From the NCBI RefSeq assembly GCF_014174275.1, contig NZ_JABEQK010000003.1:310001-374000 (forward strand): 64,000 bases of DNA, read 5' to 3'. A model generated the notes under the pieces. It had not been told where the DNA came from, searched no databases, and saw nothing but the letters and a program-made list of their open reading frames with translations. The stretch's first letter is position 1, and each line of letters starts with the position of its first letter. This document shows, piece after piece, positions 45,412 to 56,002 of this stretch. Source of the stretch: Gluconacetobacter takamatsuzukensis (GTDB lineage Bacteria > Pseudomonadota > Alphaproteobacteria > Acetobacterales > Acetobacteraceae). Position numbers and translations under genes: made by a program.

Positions 45412-45549
45412 TTACATGCGCACCAGGGCCAGACCGTAGAACACGGCTGCCAGACCCAGCAGCGTAAAGGCCACACCAAGCAGCCGGCCACGATGGCGGC
45501 GCACGCATTCGCGGGCCTGGTCGGGCGTCAGGGCAAGCGGTTGATCCAT
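45412..45549 (-). CDS. CoxF-like small membrane protein, 45 aa
   Basis: A 45-codon gene with a strong ribosome site (GAGGAGG six bases before ATG 45549) overlapping the ctaB stop. The protein is a polar N-terminus (ALTPDQARECVRRHRGR) followed by one transmembrane helix (LLGVAFTLLGLAAVFYGLALV). A single-pass protein directly after ctaB matches the CoxF type that accompanies oxidase assembly genes in other alphaproteobacteria. The open frame extends upstream within ctaB but lacks coding character there. Confidence 0.75.
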   Translation of the reverse strand: MDQPLALTPDQARECVRRHRGRLLGVAFTLLGLAAVFYGLALVRM

Positions 45550-45560
45550 CACCGGCCTCC

Positions 45561-46505
45561 TCAGCCCATGACCAGGAAATGATCGGCCAGCAGGCCGCAG
45601 AACAGCAGGAACAGATAAAGCAGCGAGAAGCGGAACGCCCGCCGCGCCGCGCCATCGCCCGTCAGGCTCACGCCGGTCGCATCCTGCCGGTCCCTCAGCA
45701 CGCGCACGGCACAGCCCACGAAGCCGGCATCCAGCAGCATCGCGGTGGCGGAATACAGCCAGCCCGCCTGATGCAGCACCGACGGCACCAGCGATACCGC
45801 CGAGAGGATCAGCGTATAGATCAGGATCTGCCAGCGCGTATGCCGTGCCCCGCGCACCACCGGCAGCATCGGAATCCCGGCCCGCCCGTAATCCTTGCAG
45901 GCATATAGCGACAGCGACCAGAAATGCGGCGGCGTCCACAGGAACACGATCGCGAACATCACGACGGGCATCACATCCAGCGATCCCGTCGCCGCCGCCC
46001 AACCGATCATGGGCGGAAAGGCCCCGGCCGCCCCACCGATCACGATGTTCTGCGGCGTCGAGCGCTTCAGCCACATCGTATAGATCACGGCATAGAAGAA
46101 GATGGAAAAGGCCAGGATAAACGCCGCCAGCGCATTGGTCGCCAGCCACATCAGCAGCACCGAGGCCGTCGACAGGCCGATGCCGAACCCCAGCGCCTGA
46201 TCCTGGCGAATCCGCCCATCGGGGATCGGGCGGCGCGCGGTCCGGGTCATGATCGCGTCGATATCGCGATCGTACCACATGTTGATCGCCCCCGCCGCAC
46301 CCGACGCCATGCAGATGCACAGGATGGCAACGCACGCCACCACCGGGTTCAGGTGGCCCGGCGCCATGGCCATGCCGGCCGCACCGGTAAACACTACCAG
46401 CGAAATCACGCGCGGCTTCAGCAGCGCGAACCAGTCACGGGCCTCGGTCCCGACCAGCGCCGCGTCGAAACGCGGCGCCTCCGGTGCGGCGGCGCGGGCG
46501 CTCAT
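45561..46505 (-). CDS. ctaB: Protoheme IX farnesyltransferase (heme O synthase)
   Basis: Integral membrane prenyltransferase that adds a hydroxyethylfarnesyl group to heme B, producing heme O for terminal oxidases. The UbiA-fold active-site motif is clear in NMWYDRDIDAIMTRTARRP (Asp-rich, about residues 75-93) after the LKPRVISLVVFTGAAGM helix, and a second Asp-rich region follows the IPMLPVVRGARHTR loop. Length 314 is typical. Its ATG (46505) overlaps the stop of the oxidase-like gene upstream (ATGA), and a CoxF-like gene follows. The same product would be needed for cytochrome bo3-type ubiquinol oxidase encoded elsewhere. Confidence 0.95.
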   Translation of the reverse strand: MSARAAAPEAPRFDAALVGTEARDWFALLKPRVISLVVFTGAAGMAMAPGHLNPVVACVAILCICMASGAAGAINMWYDRDIDAIMTRTARRPIPDGRIRQDQALGFGIGLSTASVLLMWLATNALAAFILAFSIFFYAVIYTMWLKRSTPQNIVIGGAAGAFPPMIGWAAATGSLDVMPVVMFAIVFLWTPPHFWSLSLYACKDYGRAGIPMLPVVRGARHTRWQILIYTLILSAVSLVPSVLHQAGWLYSATAMLLDAGFVGCAVRVLRDRQDATGVSLTGDGAARRAFRFSLLYLFLLFCGLLADHFLVMG

Positions 46506-47839
46506 GCCCCGGCTCCCCCCACCATGAAGCCGGCGAAGGAATCACGCGGCGCGGGCGACGGCAACGTCCATTCCAGGGTGCGGGCCCCCGCCCCCCAGTA
46601 ATTGCCGGTAACGCGATGCCGCCCCAGCAGCGCCACGGCCAGCACGGCGACGAAGGCCACCATCGACAGGCCCTGCATCGCCACCCCGGCCAGCACGCCG
46701 CCGGGCAGCAGGCCTACGACACTGCCGCCGACCGCCAGCGCCACATGCAGGCGCCCCGCCCATTCTGGATAGGCTCCGCCGGCCATCTTGCCGATCCAGT
46801 AATAGAACCCGCCGAACGCGGCGAACAGCGCGGCAGGCAGCACCAGCGCATGCGCGTCGGCCCCACCACCCGCCAGCGTCTGCACGGGGGCCGCAATCAG
46901 CATCGCCATGAAGGCGACGGCCCACAGCATCGGCACCCGAAAGACCGGCCGACCGGCCATCAGCGTCCTGCCCCAGGCCGCCAGCAGCACCAGCATCGGC
47001 AGCGCCATCACGGCCTGCTCGGCCAGCGGCCGCGCGGCAGGCTGCGCCGCCAGACCGATGGCAAACAGATCATGCACCCACACCGACGCCCCGCCGACCG
47101 ACAGCACGACCATTGCCCCAAGCGCCGCGCCACGCAGGCGCAGCGCCACGCCCGAGAAAGTCTCAACCAGCTGGCAGATCACCCCGGCGGCCGGCAGCAG
47201 CAGCAGCCCCGCTTCGGGGCCCGAGAACGCGCGCAACGCCCGCGCCACCACATCGGTGCCCGCCCCGGCCAGCAGGCCGCGCGTTAGCGCCGCCGCCAGC
47301 ACCGGCAGCACGATCACCATCATCATCGCGGTCAGGACCTGCGCCCAGACGAACAGCGGCATGGCCCCCAGCCCGACGCCACGTCCACGCATGTTCAGCG
47401 CGGTGGCGACGATATTGATCGCCAGCCCCAGCATCGCCGCACACCACAGCATCATCGCGCCCGCCGTCGACACCCCGGCGACGACCAGCCCGAAGCTGGC
47501 GGCAACACCGGCCCAGCACGCCAGGTTCAGGCGACGGAACGCCATGTCGGGCGCACCCAGCAGCAGCGGCACGAACCACGAGCCGAACCCGCCGACCAGC
47601 GCCGGCAGGGCGCAGAACAGCACCATAAGCGCGCCATGGTCGATCGCCATCCGGCCCCACGCGGCGCTGGCATCCGGCCCGATACGCAGCGGCAGGGCCA
47701 GCCCGCCGCCGATCAGCCCGGCCAGGACCGCCATGACCAGATAGAGCGTCCCGACCGCCTTGTGGCCGCTCAGGCCGCCGCTCCGCGTCAGGAAGCCCCC
47801 GGTTGCGACATCCATCCGGACCTGCCTCTCTGCCGGCAT
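46502..47839 (-). CDS. Oxidase subunit I-like protein lacking the CuB/heme a3 site
   Basis: 445 residues with clear colinear homology to cytochrome c oxidase subunit I: SGHKAVGTLYLV, MAIDHGALMVLF, GGFGSWFVPLLLGAPDMAF, PMLWA, GGFYYWIGKMAGGAYPEWAG and the ending TLEWTLPSPAP. By alignment to Paracoccus CtaD (from memory), the low-spin heme a ligands His94 and His413 are kept (His68, His330), but CuB His276 is Gly207, CuB His326 is Asp257, heme a3 His411 is Asp328, Tyr280 is Gly211 and the K-channel Lys354 is Leu285; only CuB His325 (His256) remains. It therefore cannot make a normal O2-reducing site. ATG 47839 has GGAG nine bases upstream. Its stop overlaps the ctaB start. No subunit II or III gene is adjacent. 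Confidence 0.85.
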   Translation of the reverse strand: MPAERQVRMDVATGGFLTRSGGLSGHKAVGTLYLVMAVLAGLIGGGLALPLRIGPDASAAWGRMAIDHGALMVLFCALPALVGGFGSWFVPLLLGAPDMAFRRLNLACWAGVAASFGLVVAGVSTAGAMMLWCAAMLGLAINIVATALNMRGRGVGLGAMPLFVWAQVLTAMMMVIVLPVLAAALTRGLLAGAGTDVVARALRAFSGPEAGLLLLPAAGVICQLVETFSGVALRLRGAALGAMVVLSVGGASVWVHDLFAIGLAAQPAARPLAEQAVMALPMLVLLAAWGRTLMAGRPVFRVPMLWAVAFMAMLIAAPVQTLAGGGADAHALVLPAALFAAFGGFYYWIGKMAGGAYPEWAGRLHVALAVGGSVVGLLPGGVLAGVAMQGLSMVAFVAVLAVALLGRHRVTGNYWGAGARTLEWTLPSPAPRDSFAGFMVGGAGA

Positions 47840-47949
47840 ACGCCACTTCTCCTGCGCCGATGGGCCGCCGGAGGGCGACCGTGCTCGAAATCGTGATGAT
47901 GTTACCGAAACCAGCCCGCCAAGACGAGAGCCCGCAGCCCCCGCCTCCA

Positions 47950-47973
47950 GCATGGCCGGCATTCCGGCCATGC
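47950..47973. terminator. Strong hairpin between pmtA and the oxidase-like gene
   Basis: GCATGGCCGG (47950-47959), loop CATT, CCGGCCATGC (47964-47973): a perfect 10-bp stem 18 bp past the pmtA stop on the minus strand, before the oxidase-like gene's leader. It probably ends the pmtA transcript, although no T-run follows. Confidence 0.5.
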
Positions 47974-47991
47974 CGACATGGCGGGGCAGCG

Positions 47992-48723
47992 TCAGGCGGC
48001 AGGCTTCTCCACCCGGCTCGCAACGGCAAGGCGCGGCAGCGTCACCAGCGTGAACAGCCCCGCCGGCGGCACCGGCTGGATGGTCGCGCGGGCCAGGTCG
48101 TCGGGCGGCAGCAGGGCTTCCATCGCGAAGTCCGGATGCCAGCCCAGCGAATGCGACGCCCGCGCCATGCCGCGCTCGACCGCCAGCCGCACGCCGCCGG
48201 TGGCCAGGAAGTGATTGACGAACAGGATATGCCCGCCCGGCCGCACCACGCGCTTCAGTTCCGCCAGCAGCCGGCGCGGATTGGGCACGACGGAGGCCAC
48301 GAACATCGCCACCGCGATATCGAAGGACGCATCCGCAAACCGCGTATCCTCGGCATCCATTTCCAGCAGGGCATCGATATTGCGCAGGTTCATCCGCGCC
48401 ACACGCTGGCGCGCGCGGTCCAGCATGTCGCCCGAAAGGTCGATGCCGGTAATGCGCTTGTCGGCGCGATAATGCGGCAGGGCCAGGCCGGTGCCCACGC
48501 CCACTTCCAGCACCGCCGTGCCGGGCAGGCCGTTCACGGCGGCGACCGCCCGCTTGCGTCCGAAGGCCGAAACCCCACCGAACACCGTGTCGTAGACACC
48601 GGCCCACCGGCGATAGGCTGCCTTGACGGCGTCGGCGTCCAGGGCCGAACGCGGTACCGGCGCACAGGCCAGGCTGGCGGCGGCATCCGCCTCGGCAGGC
48701 GCGTCTTGAAGAACGTTGCTCAT
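47992..48723 (-). CDS. pmtA: Phosphatidylethanolamine N-methyltransferase-like SAM methyltransferase
   Basis: Class I SAM methyltransferase of the Rhodobacter-type PmtA group, which methylates phosphatidylethanolamine stepwise to phosphatidylcholine. SAM-binding motif VLEVGVGTGLALPHY is at about residues 62-76, with ITGIDLSGDMLDRA and the PmtA-typical FVASVVPNPRRLLAELKRVVRPGG. The N-terminal YRRWAGVYDTVFGG helix is also characteristic. Length 243 from ATG 48723 fits; a longer in-frame start at 48777 is less likely. It is the first gene upstream of the oxidase-like/ctaB unit on the same strand but is separated by a hairpin. A UbiE-like quinone methyltransferase is the main alternative. Confidence 0.85.
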   Translation of the reverse strand: MSNVLQDAPAEADAAASLACAPVPRSALDADAVKAAYRRWAGVYDTVFGGVSAFGRKRAVAAVNGLPGTAVLEVGVGTGLALPHYRADKRITGIDLSGDMLDRARQRVARMNLRNIDALLEMDAEDTRFADASFDIAVAMFVASVVPNPRRLLAELKRVVRPGGHILFVNHFLATGGVRLAVERGMARASHSLGWHPDFAMEALLPPDDLARATIQPVPPAGLFTLVTLPRLAVASRVEKPAA

Positions 48724-48837
48724 CGGGAACCCTTTGTGCCCTGCCGGGCGATTGTCTTCAAGGGGATAGCGGACCATGGCCCGGTGGCACAGCGCAAATC
48801 ACCCACTCCTCTTTCTCGTCCGCCATCCCGGCGCCGG

Positions 48838-49833
48838 TTACACGCCACCGTCGAGCCGCCGCAGGATGCAGTCCCAGATCAGCCCGGCGGAATTGATGCC
48901 GTCGAAACGGTCGATTTCCTGCAACCCTGTCGGCGACGTGACATTGATCTCCGTCAGCCAGTCGCCGATCACGTCGATCCCCACGAAGATCAGGCCCTTC
49001 TCGCGCAGCATCGGCCCGATCGCCTCGCAGATCTCGCGGTCGCGCGGGCTCAGCTCGACCTTCACCGCGCGGCCGCCCACATGCATGTTCGACCGCGCCT
49101 CGCCCTGCGCCGGCACGCGGTTGATCGCGCCGATCGGCACGCCGTCGGCCAGGATGATGCGCTTGTCCCCCTGGCGCACCGCCGGCTCGTAGCGCTGGAT
49201 CATCAGCGGCTCGCGCGAACGCGCGAAATGCATCTCCAGCAGCGAATTCAGGTTCTCGTCATCCTCGCGGATACGAAACACCCCCGCCCCGCCATTGCCG
49301 AACAGTGGCTTGACGATAATGTCCCGCCACTCGGCGCGGAAATCACGGATCGCCAGCACATCCCACGTCACCAGCGTCGGCGGCATCAGCTCGGGAAAAT
49401 GCGTGACCAGCAGCTTCTCGGGCGCATTGCGCACCGATTCCGGGTCGTTGACCACCAGTGCCCTGCCCGGCCCGGTGCCGTGCACATGCTCCAGCATGTG
49501 GGTGGCGCTGATATACGCCATGTCGAAGGGCGGGTCCTGGCGCATCAGGATCACATCCATCGCGGACAGGTCGATCACCTGCTCCGCGCCCAGCTCGGCA
49601 TGGTCGCCCGCGACCCGCCGCACCCGCGCCGGGCGCGCGCGCGCCGTCAGCCGTTGGGCCCGCGCGCCCTCGGCCACGCGCCCCTCGCGCAGGCTCAGCC
49701 CCTGCACCTGGTAGACGAACAGGTCGTACCCCCGCGCCTGCGCTTCCAGCATCAGGGCAAAAGTCGAATCGCCGTTGATGTCCACCCCCGACAGGGGGTC
49801 CATCTGCACGGCAACCTTCAGCGAGCGGGACAT
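48838..49833 (-). CDS. gshB: Glutathione synthetase
   Basis: ATP-grasp enzyme joining gamma-glutamylcysteine and glycine to make glutathione. The N-terminal [20 protein letters not shown] and [12 protein letters not shown] are hallmark GshB segments, followed by [17 protein letters not shown] (ATP-grasp loop) and [21 protein letters not shown] (metal and ATP ligands). Length 331. ATG 49833 has GGAGG eight bases before it; a longer in-frame start is not needed. A short inverted repeat TGACA/TGTCA (49868-49882) sits upstream. The gene downstream on the same strand is pmtA, 114 bp away. Confidence 0.96.
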   Translation of the reverse strand: MSRSLKVAVQMDPLSGVDINGDSTFALMLEAQARGYDLFVYQVQGLSLREGRVAEGARAQRLTARARPARVRRVAGDHAELGAEQVIDLSAMDVILMRQDPPFDMAYISATHMLEHVHGTGPGRALVVNDPESVRNAPEKLLVTHFPELMPPTLVTWDVLAIRDFRAEWRDIIVKPLFGNGGAGVFRIREDDENLNSLLEMHFARSREPLMIQRYEPAVRQGDKRIILADGVPIGAINRVPAQGEARSNMHVGGRAVKVELSPRDREICEAIGPMLREKGLIFVGIDVIGDWLTEINVTSPTGLQEIDRFDGINSAGLIWDCILRRLDGGV

Positions 49834-49924
49834 CAACGCGACCTCCGGGTACAATCCGATACCGTGATGACACGATCTGTCACCGGCCCTTGCTTCTTAG
49901 TCGAGTTCTCGGCCGCGAAAAACC

Positions 49925-50473
49925 TCATAGCGCATCCACCCCGACAGGTTCGGGGTACGAAATGGCCAGGATCTCGATCAATTCGGCGCCCGAGGGCGTC
50001 ATCACCCGCACTTCGTCGCCCACCTGCCCCCCCAGCAGGGCCCGGGCGACGGGCGATGCCAGGCTGACCTGCCCCACTGTCAGGTCAGCCTCGTCCACAC
50101 CCACGATCACGACCGTCCGCTCCACATCCTCTTCCGTCACATAGGTCACGGTGGCACCGAAGAAGACCCGATTCCGCTGGGTCTGCGCGGCCGGATCGAC
50201 CACGATCGCCTTCTCGATGCGGCGCGTCAGAAAGCGCACCCGCCGGTCGATCTCCCGCAGCCGCCTCTTACCGTACAGATAGTCCCCGTTTTCCGAGCGG
50301 TCGCCGTTCCCCGCGGCCCACGACACGATCTCGACGATGCGCGGCCGCTCCTCGTACAGCAGCGCGCTCAGTTCCCGCCGCGTCGCACCCATGCCGGTAG
50401 GGGTGATGTAGCGCGACACCCCGTCTATGGCGCGCGGCCGCGTCTCGTCATCATCGTCGTCATCGTGCGTCAT
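49925..50473 (-). CDS. greB: Transcription elongation factor GreB-like
   Basis: Rescues backtracked RNA polymerase by stimulating transcript cleavage. The N-terminal coiled coil is present with GDRSENGDYLYGKRRLREID (acidic tip in the coiled-coil, a GreB-type signature) and the C-terminal FKBP-like domain ends RVMTPSGAELIEILAISY. The first residues form an unusual acidic run (DDDDDDE) before the canonical part. Start ATG 50473 (182 residues). The gene upstream on the same strand is the aldose epimerase, 15 bp away, so cotranscription is likely; gshB is downstream with a 91-bp gap. Confidence 0.9.
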   Translation of the reverse strand: MTHDDDDDDETRPRAIDGVSRYITPTGMGATRRELSALLYEERPRIVEIVSWAAGNGDRSENGDYLYGKRRLREIDRRVRFLTRRIEKAIVVDPAAQTQRNRVFFGATVTYVTEEDVERTVVIVGVDEADLTVGQVSLASPVARALLGGQVGDEVRVMTPSGAELIEILAISYPEPVGVDAL

Positions 50474-50488
50474 GGGCCACATTGTGCC

Positions 50489-51376
50489 TCAGCACGCGGT
50501 CAGCGCAAAATGGATGTGCCCCTCCAGCCGCGCCCCGGGCGCCAGGATCGTGATCCCCCGGTCGGTCACGCCGGCATGGTTCAGCGCATCGTTCATGTTG
50601 CTCACCGGCTCCACGGCGATAAAATTCTTCTCCGGCGGCGTGAACAGCACCAGATGGCGAAAGGCCGGACTGGCCGAAACGGTCAGGGCCAGCCCGTCAT
50701 CGGGCCAGCGCAGGAAGGCCGCGCCGTCCCAGCCGGCATAGCAATTGTCGATCGCCTGGTCGGTAACGGCGCGCATATGCTCGAACGACCACTCCCCCGT
50801 GGCCGGCACCCGCAGCGCCGGCAGGTGGTGCTCGTCGTTCGTCCACACCGTATCGGCCGAAAACCCCAGTTTCACGCCGCTGCGCCGGGGAAAATAGGGG
50901 TGAAACCCCAACCCGACCGGCTGGGGCCGCTGATCGATATTCTCGATCACCATCCCCACCGCCAGGCTCTCCTCGCGCAGGTCGAAGCGGATCTGCGCCC
51001 GGTAGGCAAACGGCCATTCATCCATGGGGCGGTCGTAGGGCGGGTGCCATTCCAGTTGCAGCGTGGCACTGTCGTCGCTCAGCAGCTCCAGCTCCCACGG
51101 ATGTTCCCACCCGTTGCCGTGGATCACATGCGGCTCGCCGGCGAAATTCGGCTTCATCCGGTAGTCCGCGCCATCAAAACGGAAATGCCCGTCCGCGACC
51201 CGGTTCGAGAACGGCACCAGCGGATAGGCCGCCACCTTGTGCCCCTTCTGCGCCAACAGGTTCGGATCGCTGACGGTGTCGAGCACGCAGACATCCCCAC
51301 TTTTCCAGTAGCTCACCGCGCCGCCCAGTTCGGGTAACAGGCCCAGCCGGGCCGCCCCCGCCTTCAGTTCGATCAT
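50489..51376 (-). CDS. Aldose 1-epimerase (GalM-like)
   Basis: Mutarotase-family protein equilibrating alpha and beta anomers of a sugar. The fold's active site is visible in NRVADGHFRFDG near the N-terminus, VIHGNGWEHPW with the catalytic His, and GLGFHPYFP with the second His; the general-base Glu is in FIAVEPVSNMND. Length 295 from ATG 51376 agrees with the shorter GalM-like group; substrate sugar unknown. It is followed by greB after 15 bp and preceded by uvrB with 88 bp between. Confidence 0.9.
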   Translation of the reverse strand: MIELKAGAARLGLLPELGGAVSYWKSGDVCVLDTVSDPNLLAQKGHKVAAYPLVPFSNRVADGHFRFDGADYRMKPNFAGEPHVIHGNGWEHPWELELLSDDSATLQLEWHPPYDRPMDEWPFAYRAQIRFDLREESLAVGMVIENIDQRPQPVGLGFHPYFPRRSGVKLGFSADTVWTNDEHHLPALRVPATGEWSFEHMRAVTDQAIDNCYAGWDGAAFLRWPDDGLALTVSASPAFRHLVLFTPPEKNFIAVEPVSNMNDALNHAGVTDRGITILAPGARLEGHIHFALTAC

Positions 51377-51464
51377 CCGTCTCTTTTCCCGTCCCTGTTC
51401 ACCCTGAAAGACCGTTTCGGAAACCGCCGCCGAACCGCCGCCGGCAAAGCTTCCGCAACAGCCT

Positions 51465-53702
<2,238 letters not shown>

Positions 53703-53822
53703 GGTTCAGGACTGTGGGCATCGCGCGACGCCAGCGCAAGAGCCGTCGCGCGCGCACCAGCCCGCACGCCGGGCGTGCCGATTCGGTTTGGGAATCGCGC
53801 CGCCTGTCCCTACACTGGGCGG

Positions 53823-54614
53823 ATGGACGGTACCCTGTCCCCCCAATCCCCTCCCTATGTCCGGGTCATCGACCTGGAAACCAGCGACCGCGACGCCGCG
53901 CAGGGCGGAATCGTAGAAATCGGCTGGCAGGACGTGGCGCAGGCACCCGACGGCTGGCAACTGGCCGACAGCCCCCACGCCCGTCTGACCCACCCGGGCG
54001 GCCCCATCGCGCCGTGGACCACGGCCATCCACCACATCACCGATCACGATGTGCGCGACGCCCCGCCGATCGCCACCGTCGCCCCCGGCATCCTGCGCCC
54101 GCCGGCCCGCCCCCAGGCCTTCGCCGCCCACCGCGCCAGTTTCGAGCAAGGCTGGCTGCGCGCCCACCTGCCGCCCGCCCTGATGGCGGGCACGGGCTGG
54201 ATCTGCACCTACAAATGCGCGCTGCGCCTGTGGCCCGACGAGCCCGGTCATTCCAACCAGGGCCTGCGCTACTCCCGCCGCCCGGCAGGCCTCGACAAGC
54301 ATCTGGGCAACCCCGCCCACCGCGCCGGCCCCGATGCCTATGTCACGGCCCACCATCTGCGCGACATGCTGGCCCTGGCCTCGGTGGAACAGTTGCTGCG
54401 CTGGTCGCGCCAGCCGGCGCTGCTGGTGCGGGTGCCCCACGGCCCCCTGCGCGGCCGCCGCATCCGCACGCTGGCCACAAGCGACCTGGACCGGCTGCTG
54501 GCCAACTGCCGCCCGCCCGGCCCCGACCTGGCCTTCGCGCTGCGCACCGAACGCGCCCGCCGTACAGGACAGGACGACGCCACCTCCATGCGCCAGCTCG
54601 CCCTGCCCCTGTAA
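53823..54614 (+). CDS. exoX: 3'-5' exonuclease, ExoX-like
   Basis: DEDDh exonuclease related to exodeoxyribonuclease X. Exo I motif VIDLETSD (Asp17, Glu19), the GIVEIGWQDV and AIHHITDHDV blocks, WICTYKCALRLWPDEPGHSNQGLR and the Exo III HRAGPDAYVTAHHL (His166, Asp171) align with ExoX, as does the C-terminal PHGPLRGRRIRTLATSDLDRLLAN. Exo II is unusual: FAAHRASFEQGW has Glu108 where the metal-binding Asp is expected. Start ATG 53823 (263 residues). It is divergent from uvrB, fitting a repair function, and convergent with the ABC1 kinase gene. Confidence 0.85.
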   Translation: MDGTLSPQSPPYVRVIDLETSDRDAAQGGIVEIGWQDVAQAPDGWQLADSPHARLTHPGGPIAPWTTAIHHITDHDVRDAPPIATVAPGILRPPARPQAFAAHRASFEQGWLRAHLPPALMAGTGWICTYKCALRLWPDEPGHSNQGLRYSRRPAGLDKHLGNPAHRAGPDAYVTAHHLRDMLALASVEQLLRWSRQPALLVRVPHGPLRGRRIRTLATSDLDRLLANCRPPGPDLAFALRTERARRTGQDDATSMRQLALPL

Positions 54615-54636
54615 CACCCCGAGGGGGCTGGGAAGA

Positions 54637-56001
54637 TCAGCCCTCGACCGGCGGCGGCACCCGTGCCTGCTGCAACAGCTCCGCCTGCCGCGCCGCCAGC
54701 TTGGCCGAATCGAAATCGGCGATCAGTTCCTGGAACAGCCGATACCAGTTCAGCTTCGCCCCCAGCCGCAGGAACACGCTGCCCAGCCCGATCGCCGAAC
54801 GGTCCACCAGCACGAACTCGCGCGGCGGCCGCACCCCCCCGGTCTGTTTCAGCCCGGCATAGACCCGCTCGGCCACCGCACGCCCATATTGCGGATCGTC
54901 ATTTTCCTGGATCGCCCGCACACGGTCCTGCATCAGCGGCTCGTAGACGAAGCGCGCCCACTCGTTCAGCACACGCATGGTCTCGCGCGACATGTTGACG
55001 AAGCCCCAGGCCTGGTAGGCGTGATAGGCCAGATCCTCGTCATTGGTCTCCAGCGCGCGATACAGGTCGATGATCCCCTGCACGAAACGGGCCGGGAAGA
55101 TCCGGATCGCGCCCAGGTCCAGCAGGTTCAGCCCGTAATCGGGCCGCACCGTGAAATTGCCCATATGCGGGTCGCCATGGATCACGCCGTTGCGATAGAG
55201 CGGCACGTACCAGGCATGGAACAGCGCCCGCGCCATGGCATCGCGCTGCTCCTGCGACGGGTCGGCATCCAGCACCGACTGCACGCCCCGCCCGTCCAGC
55301 CAGTCCATCACCAGCAGCCGCCGCGTCGTCAGGTCCTCGACCGGCATGGGCACGCTGACATCCGGGCACCCGGCCAGCATCAGGTTGTACAGCCGCAGGT
55401 TCGCCGCCTCGCGCAGATAGTCCAGCTCTTCCTGCAGGCGCGCGGTCAGCTCCACCAGCACGTCGTCCTGCTTGATGGTGCTGTCGATGCGGTAATACAG
55501 CCCCACCGCCATGCGGAACTGCCGCAGGTCGGAATCCACCGTGGCCTGCATGTCCGGATATTGCAGCTTGCACGCCACCCGGCGCCCGTCGGGCAGCACC
55601 GCCCGATGCACCTGCCCCAGGCTGGCGGCGGCCGCGGCCTCATGCTCGAACGAGCGGAATCGCCGCTCCCAGTCGCGTCCCAGCTCGGCGCTCATCCGCC
55701 GGCGCACGAAGCTCCACCCCATCGGCGGCGCATTGGCCTGCAACTGCGCCAGCTCCGCCGCATATTCGTCCGGCAACGCGCCGGGAATGGTGGACAGAAG
55801 CTGCGCCCCCTTCATCAGCGGCCCCTTCAGCCCGCCGAGAATCGATTTCAGGTCCCCGGCATGGGTGGCGTGGTCGGTGCGCAGCCCCATCTTGTGGCCC
55901 GCGATGCGCGCCGCGATACCGCCGACCGCGCCCGACGTCCGCACCATCCGGCGCAGCTCGCCGAACATGCCGGTATTGTCCAGATCCCGTTCCTCCGCCA
56001 C
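54637..56001 (-). CDS. ABC1/AarF (UbiB-like) atypical kinase
   Basis: Atypical protein-kinase-like ATPase linked to ubiquinone synthesis or lipid homeostasis. Present are the signature around LMKGAQLLSTIPGALP (KxxQ motif with an Ala rather than Gly-rich spacing), the Ala-rich AAAASLGQVHRAVL loop, VACKLQYPDM (ATP lysine), QEELDYLREA, HGDPHMGNF (catalytic loop with Asp) and LLDLGAIR (DLG metal motif). GTG 56001 is chosen: GGAG lies ten bases upstream and it begins one base after the pepF stop. A TTG at 56025 would add eight residues. It follows pepF as a coupled pair. Confidence 0.9.
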   Translation of the reverse strand: MAEERDLDNTGMFGELRRMVRTSGAVGGIAARIAGHKMGLRTDHATHAGDLKSILGGLKGPLMKGAQLLSTIPGALPDEYAAELAQLQANAPPMGWSFVRRRMSAELGRDWERRFRSFEHEAAAAASLGQVHRAVLPDGRRVACKLQYPDMQATVDSDLRQFRMAVGLYYRIDSTIKQDDVLVELTARLQEELDYLREAANLRLYNLMLAGCPDVSVPMPVEDLTTRRLLVMDWLDGRGVQSVLDADPSQEQRDAMARALFHAWYVPLYRNGVIHGDPHMGNFTVRPDYGLNLLDLGAIRIFPARFVQGIIDLYRALETNDEDLAYHAYQAWGFVNMSRETMRVLNEWARFVYEPLMQDRVRAIQENDDPQYGRAVAERVYAGLKQTGGVRPPREFVLVDRSAIGLGSVFLRLGAKLNWYRLFQELIADFDSAKLAARQAELLQQARVPPPVEG

Positions 56002-56002
56002 G

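Noticed and set aside
45412-46335. 307-codon minus-strand frame ending with the CoxF-like protein
   Set aside because: Only the last 45 codons are real; the rest is the wrong frame of ctaB.
46502-47839. Annotating this gene as a functional cytochrome c oxidase subunit I
   Set aside because: Essential CuB and heme a3 ligands and the active-site tyrosine are replaced, so normal oxidase activity is not supported.
46502-48607. Extension of the oxidase-like gene to 701 codons
   Set aside because: The extra ~255 codons are antisense/out-of-frame to pmtA, while ATG 47839 has a strong ribosome site exactly before the conserved start.
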